6,221 bases of DNA, from contig CAJONF010000007.1 of assembly GCA_905236665.1 (NCBI GenBank), positions 1 to 6,221 on the forward strand, given 5' to 3'. The stretch is from an uncultured Selenomonadaceae bacterium. GTDB taxonomy: Bacteria > Bacillota > Negativicutes > Selenomonadales > Selenomonadaceae. Both the position numbers and the translations under genes were made by a program. This document shows, piece after piece, positions 1 through 5,502 of this stretch (positions are counted from its first letter, which is position 1; each line of letters opens with the position of its first letter). Below the pieces are notes generated by a model. It saw only the letters and a program-made list of their open reading frames with translations, was not told the DNA's origin and made no database searches.

Positions 1-677
1 GCATAAGTGTCAAGCTCGTTAAAATAAGCTACGCGCAACGCTAAATACGTGTTGGCGAAAAGTTTTACCGCTTCCGCTTCCGTCAACCCCATTAACAAAG
101 TCGGTACGTCCTCTTTTAATGCCGCCGATTTTAAAAGGTTGAGGAAAGTTTGCGCTTTTTGCACTTGCTCCAAGTCGCTTAAATCTGTTCCTACTATGAT
201 TCGTGACGGATAAAGATTGTCATAAAGTGCTTTCGATTCCCGTAGAAATTCCGGACTGAATAAAAGATTTTTCGTGGAATATTTTTCGCGCATGGTTTTT
301 GTAAATCCAACCGGTATTGTGCTCTTTATGACCATGACTATTTCCCGATTTATTTTCGTCACCTGCTCTATTACTTTTTGCACTATCGACGTATCAAAAA
401 AATTTTTGCGCGGGTCGTAATTCGTCGGAACTGCTATTATCGCAAACTCCGCTTTTCTGATACCCATTTCTAAATCGGTCGTCGCTTTTAAGTCAAGCTC
501 CTTTTCCGCTAAATATTTTTCTATGTACTCGTCTTTTATCGGTGACTTCCGTGCGTTCACTAGCTCTACTTTTTCCCGCGATATGTCAACCGCACTCACT
601 TGATGTCTTTGCGCCAATAACGTCGCCATAGACATTCCTACATAACCTAATCCAAAGATAACTATATTTTTTTTCAT
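1..677 (-). CDS. ugd: UDP-glucose 6-dehydrogenase, N-terminal 225 codons (3' end outside window)
   Basis: Oxidises UDP-glucose to UDP-glucuronate with two NAD+, in the cytoplasm, supplying precursor for capsule, exopolysaccharide or lipopolysaccharide sugars. The reading frame is open from the ATG at 677-675 to the left edge. The protein starts MKKNIVIFGLGYVGMS, with the Rossmann GxGxxG at residues 9-14. Later come KSTIPVGFT (118-126), SPEFLRES (141-148, with the conserved Glu143) and ALYDNLYPSRI (150-160). The central-domain helix has Lys205 and Asn209 within the AEAVKLFANTYLALRVAYFN stretch. This matches the short bacterial Ugd type (about 390 residues, as in E. coli), so roughly 58% is present; the catalytic Cys motif lies beyond the edge. 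Start choice rests on the Rossmann strand beginning at residue 4 and the ribosome binding site just upstream. Codon use differs sharply from the plus-strand genes (Ile: 13 ATA, 3 ATC, 0 ATT). Family assignment is very secure. Confidence 0.96.
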   Translation of the reverse strand, partial: MKKNIVIFGLGYVGMSMATLLAQRHQVSAVDISREKVELVNARKSPIKDEYIEKYLAEKELDLKATTDLEMGIRKAEFAIIAVPTNYDPRKNFFDTSIVQKVIEQVTKINREIVMVIKSTIPVGFTKTMREKYSTKNLLFSPEFLRESKALYDNLYPSRIIVGTDLSDLEQVQKAQTFLNLLKSAALKEDVPTLLMGLTEAEAVKLFANTYLALRVAYFNELDTY

Positions 678-679
678 AT

Positions 680-693
680 CTTCCTTACACCTC
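680..693 (-). promoter_or_regulatory. Ribosome binding site region of ugd
   Basis: Read on the minus strand, two purine-rich Shine-Dalgarno matches precede the ugd ATG: GAGGTG (693-688), 10 nt from the start codon, and AAGGAAG (686-680), 2 nt from it (4 nt if only AAGGA pairs). Either could serve. Together they support translation starting at 677. Confidence 0.6.
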
Positions 694-704
694 ACTGTTA
701 AAAG

Positions 705-733
705 ATTTTACCATTCATGCTAATTTTTGTACA
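705..733 (-). promoter_or_regulatory. Predicted sigma70-type promoter of ugd
   Basis: On the minus strand the -35 candidate is TGTACA (733-728, 4 of 6 to TTGACA), then exactly 17 nt, then the -10 candidate TAAAAT (710-705, 5 of 6 to TATAAT). A TG one base before the -10 (TGGTAAAAT) gives an extended -10 element. Transcription would begin around 698 and leave a leader of only about 20 nt, too short for a riboswitch. This is a pattern match only; no start site is known. Confidence 0.55.
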
Positions 734-784
734 GCTTACCACCTTCTTCCTATTTTTAAAACTTCATTAAATTTATTTTCGTCG

Positions 785-813
785 TTGCTTTGAACTTCTA
801 TAAATTGTAAAAT
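785..813 (+). promoter_or_regulatory. Candidate promoter of the rightward signalling operon
   Basis: TTGCTT (785-790, first three bases of TTGACA), a 17-nt spacer, and TAAAAT (808-813, 5 of 6 to TATAAT) would start transcription near 820, about 33 nt before the first ATG. An overlapping option uses TTGAAC (790-795) with a poorer TA-rich -10 near 813-819. The region is so AT-rich that -10-like matches are expected by chance, so this is a weak call. There is no room in the resulting leader for a c-di-GMP riboswitch. Confidence 0.35.
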
Positions 814-840
814 TAATAATAAAAATTTTCATGTGTTGCT

Positions 841-848
841 GGGGGTGG
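841..848 (+). promoter_or_regulatory. Ribosome binding site of the first LPP20-like gene
   Basis: GGGGGTGG resembles the GGAGGTG anti-Shine-Dalgarno complement and ends 4 nt before the ATG at 853. It is a G-rich island in otherwise AT-rich DNA and supports the assigned start. Confidence 0.6.
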
Positions 849-852
849 GCTT

Positions 853-1803
853 ATGCGAATTTATTTTTTCCTTCCTTTTATCCTTATTGCTTTCTTTTTT
901 TTCTCGCATAACTATTCATTCTTTTTCGTCGCTGATTCTAATGAAACCGTATTGCACACCAACTCCTTGATAAAATCTTCCAGCTTAAATTGGTGGGAAA
1001 TTGATTCCTTAACTGCTGAAGGTTACGGCTCCATTCCCGTCGGCGAATCCGATTTTTTTCGCGCTAAACTCCTTGCTAAAAGAATCGCTTTGCTTGACGC
1101 TTATCGTAATTTGGCCGCCGCCGCTGGTATTATTCATATTACTGCATATGATACGCTGACTAACCATAAAGTTGAAGCTCTAATCAAAGGCGCTGATGTT
1201 CTTTCCGAATCTTACGATGAGCTTGGTAATTGTTCTATCGTCTTAAGCGTCCCGATTTATGGCCTCTCCAATTCTTTTGCTATGTCCGCTTTTTTTCCCG
1301 TCGATAAATTAAATTTCCCTGCGCCGACCGGTAATGTTGTTGCTAAAGGAAATTACACCGGTCTGATAATTGATTGCGGCGATTTGGAATTGAATCCCGT
1401 TTTATCTCCTGTTATTCGCGATGAAAATAATCAATCCATTTACGCTTATGGCAACCTCGACTATGATAAAGTCATTGCTAAAGGTATGATTGGCTACTCT
1501 GAAAAAAAATCTTTGAAACTCCGCAACGAAGACGAGATTATACTTTTGAAACTTAACGGCAGTGAAAATGAATTTAAACAAATCGGTAGCAAAATATTTC
1601 TCGCCGGTGCTGACGGAAATTTATCTCGTGCAGGAGACAATCCCCTGATTATAAAAGCCGAAAGTCTTGGTGATGATAATTCTTGCCCTGTCATTTCTGC
1701 GGAAGACGCTGACAAAATTCTTTCGGAAAATTTAACGACACATTTTTTGGACGAAGGCGCAGTTGTTTTTACGAGCAATAGAATCAGAGGAATGCGCCTG
1801 TGA
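853..1803 (+). CDS. Exported LPP20/FlgP-like protein, long form with internal insertion
   Basis: A 316-residue protein of unknown exact role, probably acting outside the cytoplasmic membrane. Residues 3-27 form a very hydrophobic, Phe-rich segment with one Arg before it, consistent with a signal peptide or N-terminal anchor; there is no lipobox Cys. Residues about 55-137 look like an LPP20 domain: AEGYGSIP, then AKRIALLDAYRNLAAAAG (75-92), then SVPIYG (132-137). LPP20 proteins include Helicobacter Lpp20 and the flagellar outer-membrane protein FlgP. A second conserved block follows: YTGLIIDC (168-175), SPVIRDEN, then RAGDNPLIIKA (259-269) and AEDADKIL (283-290). The gene at 5503 has the same blocks, but here 36 extra residues lie within 216-258. 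Cys175 and Cys278 have counterparts in that paralogue. It is first in the operon, and its TGA overlaps the cyclase GTG start. Export and family are fairly sure; function is not. Confidence 0.75.
   Translation: MRIYFFLPFILIAFFFFSHNYSFFFVADSNETVLHTNSLIKSSSLNWWEIDSLTAEGYGSIPVGESDFFRAKLLAKRIALLDAYRNLAAAAGIIHITAYDTLTNHKVEALIKGADVLSESYDELGNCSIVLSVPIYGLSNSFAMSAFFPVDKLNFPAPTGNVVAKGNYTGLIIDCGDLELNPVLSPVIRDENNQSIYAYGNLDYDKVIAKGMIGYSEKKSLKLRNEDEIILLKLNGSENEFKQIGSKIFLAGADGNLSRAGDNPLIIKAESLGDDNSCPVISAEDADKILSENLTTHFLDEGAVVFTSNRIRGMRL
1786..1791 (+). promoter_or_regulatory. Ribosome binding site fixing the GTG start of the cyclase
   Basis: AGAGGA sits 8 nt before the GTG at 1800, inside the end of the preceding gene. 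It supports this GTG over the next in-frame ATG at codon 22, which falls inside the first membrane helix and would destroy it. Confidence 0.65.
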
Positions 1804-3632
1804 TTGCCCGAAAATTTTTTCTACGTTTTGCGGACGCGCTTTTAGTTGCCCTGCTCATCACGATGATTGCCAAAGCCGGTTGGCTTGACGAAATTGACTT
1901 GAGAATTTGCGATAAATTTTACCAGGAAGCTGGCGAAAAAAATTCTGATATTGTCGTTATCGGTATCGATAAAGTCACCTTGAGCAAATTGGGTCCGAAT
2001 TCTTCCATTAGCCGCAGAGATATGGCGAGAGCTATTTCTTATTTAAATAACAATGTGCCGAACGAACGACCAGCCGTTATTGGAATTGACGCGCTTTTTA
2101 CCGGCGAAAATCCCGCTGACACTGAGGGCGATAGTTTGCTTGTCGACGCCGCCTCTCAATTCGGAAATGTCGTTATCGGCTCCGAAGCTGATTTAGACGC
2201 GGAAGTTTTTTCTTTGGAAAACTCAAATCCTTTTGCCTCGTGGAATAAAACCTGGCCTTTGATTAGTTCTTTTCCAGCATTGGACGCCGTCGTTGACATT
2301 GGTCACATTAATGCGCCAAACGAATTGGACGGTATTACACGTCACGACCTTTTATTTGTGAACATCACGGAGCGCGGTAAATTATATTCCTTCGCGAGAG
2401 TGATTTACGAAAAATGGTGCCACTATAAAAATCTCACACCGAAGCCGCCGCCTGAAACTGAAAGTAACGGAATTTATTATTTATCGTTCACGGCAAAAAG
2501 TTATTCCAGCGGCTATAACTTTTGGGATTTATTGGAAGGGACAATTAGCTCGAAAGTTTACCGCGACAAAATCGTATTGATTGGTCCTTATGCTCCTGGT
2601 ATGCAAGATTCTTTTCCTACCTCGTTAGACCGTTCCGATTTAATGTACGGCGTCGACATTCATGCTAATGCAATCCAAGCTTTTCAAAATGGAAAATTTT
2701 TATACGAGGCAGGTCAAAATGAACAGCTGACGATTCTTTTTCTGCTGACTTATGTAATGGAATTTTCTTTTAGACGCGGAAAAATGAAATACGTAATAGG
2801 CGGTTGGTTAAGTATTGCTCTGGGGTGGCTTATGTTGTGTCAAATCCTTCGCCAACAGGGAATTATGCTACACGTTGCTTGGATTCCATTGTCTGCCAGT
2901 CTGATATTCCTCGGAGCCGTTGCTACCAATTATATTTTGGCTCGCGAGGAAAATGAACAAGTGACTGCTACTTTTGGACGTTATGTTGACCCGGCTGTTA
3001 TGATCCAACTTCTCAATGGCGGCTCTAAGTCGATTGAATTGGGCGGCGAACTTAAAAATATTGCTGTGCTCTTCGTGGATATTCGCGGCTTTACCACCAT
3101 GAGCGAGGAATTGTCGCCCACTACGGTTGTAGAAATTTTAAATCGTTATCTGACTTTAACGACGGAATGCATAAGGAAATATCACGGAACACTTGATAAA
3201 TTTGTCGGCGATTGCACTATGGCTTTTTGGAATGCTCCCTTGCCTCAAGAAAATTCTGTTGAGCTAGCTTGCCGAGCCGCCCTTGATATGATTGCCGGTT
3301 CAGAAAAATTAGGCGCAGAACTGATGACGCGTTACGGTCGGAAAATTTCTTTCGGCGTGGGTATTCACTGGGGTAGCGCAGTTGTCGGAAATATCGGTAC
3401 GTCGTTCAGAATGGATTACACCGCGATTGGCGACACGGTCAATACGGCGGCAAGATTGGAGGCAAATGCTCCCGGCGGAACTATTTTAATATCCCGTGCT
3501 GTCGCTGATATTTTAGGTTCCCGCGCCAATGTCACCTCGCTAGGAAATACCATTAAACTTAAAGGAAAGTCTGAAGACTTTGAGATTTTAAAATTAAATT
3601 CGTTAAACGGATTCGAGGGGGAAAAATTTTGA
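1800..3632 (+). CDS. CHASE2-domain membrane adenylate cyclase (class III)
   Basis: Makes cAMP from ATP in response to an extracytoplasmic signal. The 610-residue protein has an N-terminal membrane helix (about 10-28) after a basic start, an external CHASE2 domain (about 31-300; DIVVIGIDKVTL, AVIGIDALF, RDKIVLIGPYAPG, GVDIHANAIQ), three membrane helices (about 308-323, 331-350, 355-380), the linker FGRYVDPAVM (392-401) and a cytoplasmic cyclase domain (about 418-600). The catalytic set is complete: metal Asp427 (FVDIRGF) and Asp471 (KFVGDCTMAFW), adenine-selecting Lys467 and Asp539 (MDYTAIGD), and transition-state Asn548 and Arg552 (DTVNTAARLE). The Lys/Asp pair indicates ATP rather than GTP as substrate. 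The GTG start overlaps the upstream stop by 4 bp, and the downstream hydrolase overlaps its stop likewise, so translation is probably coupled. Length and order are normal for CHASE2 cyclases; the signal sensed is unknown. Confidence 0.95.
   Translation: MIARKFFLRFADALLVALLITMIAKAGWLDEIDLRICDKFYQEAGEKNSDIVVIGIDKVTLSKLGPNSSISRRDMARAISYLNNNVPNERPAVIGIDALFTGENPADTEGDSLLVDAASQFGNVVIGSEADLDAEVFSLENSNPFASWNKTWPLISSFPALDAVVDIGHINAPNELDGITRHDLLFVNITERGKLYSFARVIYEKWCHYKNLTPKPPPETESNGIYYLSFTAKSYSSGYNFWDLLEGTISSKVYRDKIVLIGPYAPGMQDSFPTSLDRSDLMYGVDIHANAIQAFQNGKFLYEAGQNEQLTILFLLTYVMEFSFRRGKMKYVIGGWLSIALGWLMLCQILRQQGIMLHVAWIPLSASLIFLGAVATNYILAREENEQVTATFGRYVDPAVMIQLLNGGSKSIELGGELKNIAVLFVDIRGFTTMSEELSPTTVVEILNRYLTLTTECIRKYHGTLDKFVGDCTMAFWNAPLPQENSVELACRAALDMIAGSEKLGAELMTRYGRKISFGVGIHWGSAVVGNIGTSFRMDYTAIGDTVNTAARLEANAPGGTILISRAVADILGSRANVTSLGNTIKLKGKSEDFEILKLNSLNGFEGEKF
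3615..3621 (+). promoter_or_regulatory. Ribosome binding site fixing the TTG start of the hydrolase
   Basis: GAGGGGG lies 7 nt before the TTG at 3629. The first in-frame ATG (3674, codon 16) would remove the conserved first strand and the GARGS motif of the hydrolase, so the TTG is the better start. Confidence 0.7.
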
Positions 3633-4432
3633 GCTATACATTTGGTTTATCTGTTCTAGGTGCTCGCGGTTCCATGCCCGTTAATGGAAAAAATTTTATG
3701 ATTTACGGCGGTGCTACCTCTTGCTATAGAATTTTGGCGGGCAATGAAGAAATTTATTTGGACGCGGGTAACGGTATCCTCAACGCCAATATCGAATCAG
3801 CTACCCGAATCACTATCTTGCTAACACATATGCATTTAGACCATATCATTGGATTGCCATTTTTCGTCGCTCTCGGGCAAGCTAATCGCCGCGTTGATAT
3901 TTTCGCAAAAGACCGTTCTGGATTGACTGTGCAAGAAGCTCTTGATAGATTAATTTCGCCACCTTTCTGGCCGCTCAAAATCGGACAATATCCCGCAGAT
4001 ATTACTTTCAATGAACTGCCAAACAAAAATTTTTCAATCGGCGCGGTTGACGTTGACACAATGGAAGGTAATCACCCGTTGGGTTCCACTATATATCGCC
4101 TGACCTATCATGGAAAATCTATCGTTTATGCTACAGATTTTGAACATGACCCTGAAGCTTGCGATTCATTAATTCATTTCGCTAAGGACTGTGACCTTTT
4201 GCTTTACGACGCACAATATAAAGATAACGAGTATGAAAAATATCGTGGCTATGGGCATTCGACGCCGCAATTTGGTTTTGAGGTCGGCTCCAAAGCTAAT
4301 GCCAAAAAAATTCTTTTCGTTCATCACGCTCCACAAAGAACTGATGAGGAACTTTTTGTTATGGAAAAAGAATTTTCTTCGCACGACGATAAAGTTATGT
4401 TTGCTAAAGACGGTGATGAGATTTTGTTGTAA
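3629..4432 (+). CDS. Metallo-beta-lactamase-fold hydrolase, possible cyclic-nucleotide phosphodiesterase
   Basis: A 267-residue soluble enzyme with no signal peptide. It begins with the strand and turn LSVLGARGSMPVNG (7-20) and YGGATSC (26-32), typical of a group of MBL-fold proteins often written GCRGSIP...YGGNTSC. The metal-binding motif THMHLDH is at 66-72 (His67, His69, Asp71, His72). Further likely ligands are His149 (EGNHP), Asp170 (YATDFEH), and His210 (GYGHSTP) or His233 (FVHHAPQRTDEEL). All core residues are present, so it should be an active di-metal hydrolase. The family includes phosphodiesterases and many proteins of unknown substrate. Its 4-bp overlap with the adenylate cyclase suggests cAMP hydrolysis, but that is inference from position. 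It is not expected to be a beta-lactamase. The TTG start is unusual but is supported by a strong ribosome binding site. Confidence 0.88.
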   Translation: MSYTFGLSVLGARGSMPVNGKNFMIYGGATSCYRILAGNEEIYLDAGNGILNANIESATRITILLTHMHLDHIIGLPFFVALGQANRRVDIFAKDRSGLTVQEALDRLISPPFWPLKIGQYPADITFNELPNKNFSIGAVDVDTMEGNHPLGSTIYRLTYHGKSIVYATDFEHDPEACDSLIHFAKDCDLLLYDAQYKDNEYEKYRGYGHSTPQFGFEVGSKANAKKILFVHHAPQRTDEELFVMEKEFSSHDDKVMFAKDGDEILL

Positions 4433-4437
4433 AGGAG
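4431..4437 (+). promoter_or_regulatory. Ribosome binding site of the diguanylate cyclase gene
   Basis: AAAGGAG overlaps the TAA stop of the hydrolase gene and lies 9 nt before the ATG at 4447. It is a near-ideal site, suggesting efficient independent initiation at this gene compared with the two upstream coupled non-ATG starts. Confidence 0.7.
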
Positions 4438-4446
4438 CTGTGAGAT

Positions 4447-5481
4447 ATGGAAAATAATTTGTCGGCTCAAAAAATTTTGGATAACATTTTTAATATCATG
4501 CAACGTTTGTATGACGAAATGCGCTTGAATAAAAATCAAGACCGCGAGCATTTGAAAGTTTTTGAAATCTTTGCGGAGTTGGGTAGGACTTTGGTTGAAG
4601 CTGATAGAGCCAGTTTTTGGCGTTGGGATAAGCGGGCTGGAAAATTATTGACGGCGACCGCTACCGGCACTACTCAAATTATCATTGACGATACGTCCGG
4701 TCTTGTCGGACGCGCTCTTGCTGAAAATCGAACTATTGTCACCAATGACCCGTATAATCACCCCGATTTTAATTCCGATGTCGACAAAAAAACAGGCTAC
4801 GTTACCAAATCCGTCTTGGTAATGCCCGTTGCAAATTGTCGCGGCGAAATTATCGGCGCTTTTCAAGTTATTAACAAGCTTAACGGCAATGGCTTCGACG
4901 AGGCGCAAGACACTAAACGGCTTTCTATCGCGGCTTTTATTTGCGGCATGGCTCTTGAATCGGATTTATTTTTGGCGGATTCTCAACGTGACAAACTCAC
5001 CGAACTTAAAAATCGTCTGGGATTTTACAGCGATTATAAAAAATATCGTCAAAAATTTTCGCTAGACCCTAAAAATAAAATCCCCATGTCGATTATCATA
5101 TGCGATATAGATTTTTTTAAAAAAGTCAACGATACTTACGGACACAATGCCGGCGACGCTGTACTTGTCCACATATCAAAAATTTTGGCGTCAAATGTTC
5201 GCGACTACGACGGCGCATATAGGTGGGGTGGCGAAGAATTTATCCTTATCTTGACGGGCATTAATCTTTCCGGTGCAGTAAATGTTGCGGAACGTATAAG
5301 ACTTGCTGTCGAAAATTCTGTTTGTCATTTTAATTGCGATGAACTCCGCGTGACCATGAGTTTTGGTTGTGCTGAAATTTCTGACGCCCTCAGCATAGAA
5401 GACAACGTTAAAATTGCTGATAATCGTCTTTACCGCGCCAAAAAGACTGGAAGAAATAAAGTTGTTTATCTAGATAAGTGA
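4447..5481 (+). CDS. Soluble GAF-GGDEF diguanylate cyclase
   Basis: Makes c-di-GMP from two GTP in the cytoplasm. The 344-residue protein has no membrane segment. It has an N-terminal helix (1-35), a GAF domain (about 36-172), a short connecting helix (171-182) and a GGDEF domain (about 182-344). The GGDEF domain is canonical: DKLTELKNRLGF (182-193), metal Asp220 (ICDIDFFKKVNDTYG), Asn228 and Asp237 for the base, the signature Gly261-Gly262-Glu263-Glu264-Phe265, and ADNRLYRAKKTGRN (324-337). Arg252-x-x-Asp255, five residues before the signature, is an intact inhibitory site, so product feedback is expected. The GAF domain carries NDPYNHPDFN, GYVTKSVLVMPV and INKLNGNGFDE, features of the GAF group in cyclic-nucleotide phosphodiesterases and CyaB cyclases, so a cyclic-nucleotide ligand is possible but unproven. 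It lies 14 bp after the hydrolase and is probably co-transcribed with it. Confidence 0.95.
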   Translation: MENNLSAQKILDNIFNIMQRLYDEMRLNKNQDREHLKVFEIFAELGRTLVEADRASFWRWDKRAGKLLTATATGTTQIIIDDTSGLVGRALAENRTIVTNDPYNHPDFNSDVDKKTGYVTKSVLVMPVANCRGEIIGAFQVINKLNGNGFDEAQDTKRLSIAAFICGMALESDLFLADSQRDKLTELKNRLGFYSDYKKYRQKFSLDPKNKIPMSIIICDIDFFKKVNDTYGHNAGDAVLVHISKILASNVRDYDGAYRWGGEEFILILTGINLSGAVNVAERIRLAVENSVCHFNCDELRVTMSFGCAEISDALSIEDNVKIADNRLYRAKKTGRNKVVYLDK

Positions 5482-5486
5482 AAGAT

Positions 5487-5493
5487 AAGGGAG
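5487..5493 (+). promoter_or_regulatory. Ribosome binding site deciding the start of the second LPP20-like gene
   Basis: AAGGGAG is followed directly by an in-frame ATG at 5494 (zero spacing, unusable) and by another ATG at 5503 (9-nt spacing). The second is therefore the likely start; it also gives a more typical signal peptide beginning MRK. Confidence 0.7.
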
Positions 5494-5502
5494 ATGATAT
5501 TT

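Noticed and set aside
809..829. AT-only inverted repeat (AAAATT ... AATTTT) as a possible terminator
   Set aside because: The stem has no G-C pairs and no U-tract context after a gene end; it is expected by chance in such AT-rich DNA.
678..852. cAMP receptor protein (CRP) site or c-di-GMP riboswitch upstream of the operons
   Set aside because: No TGTGA-N6-TCACA-like palindrome was found, and the predicted leaders (about 20 and 33 nt) are too short for a riboswitch.
853..930. Lipoprotein signal in the first LPP20-like protein
   Set aside because: There is no Cys in or just after the hydrophobic N-terminus, so no lipobox, although classical LPP20 members are lipoproteins.
1494..1778. Minus-strand open frame of 94 codons
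   Set aside because: Antisense to the first LPP20-like gene; Ser/Leu-rich composition and no homology-like motif.
1800..3632. Guanylate cyclase specificity for the CHASE2 cyclase
   Set aside because: Lys467 and Asp539 are the adenine-selecting pair; guanylate cyclases normally have Glu and Cys/Ser there.
3629..4432. Beta-lactamase or RNase Z identity for the MBL-fold protein
   Set aside because: There is no signal peptide and no RNase Z exosite is apparent; the GARGS/YGGATSC start fits a different MBL subgroup.
4191..4457. Plus-strand open frame of 88 codons overlapping the end of the hydrolase gene
   Set aside because: It is an out-of-frame shadow of the hydrolase with no ribosome binding site and a basic, low-complexity sequence.
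5494..5502. Alternative ATG start for the second LPP20-like gene, three codons upstream
   Set aside because: It directly abuts the AAGGGAG ribosome binding site with no spacer; the ATG at 5503 has proper 9-nt spacing and a normal basic N-terminus.
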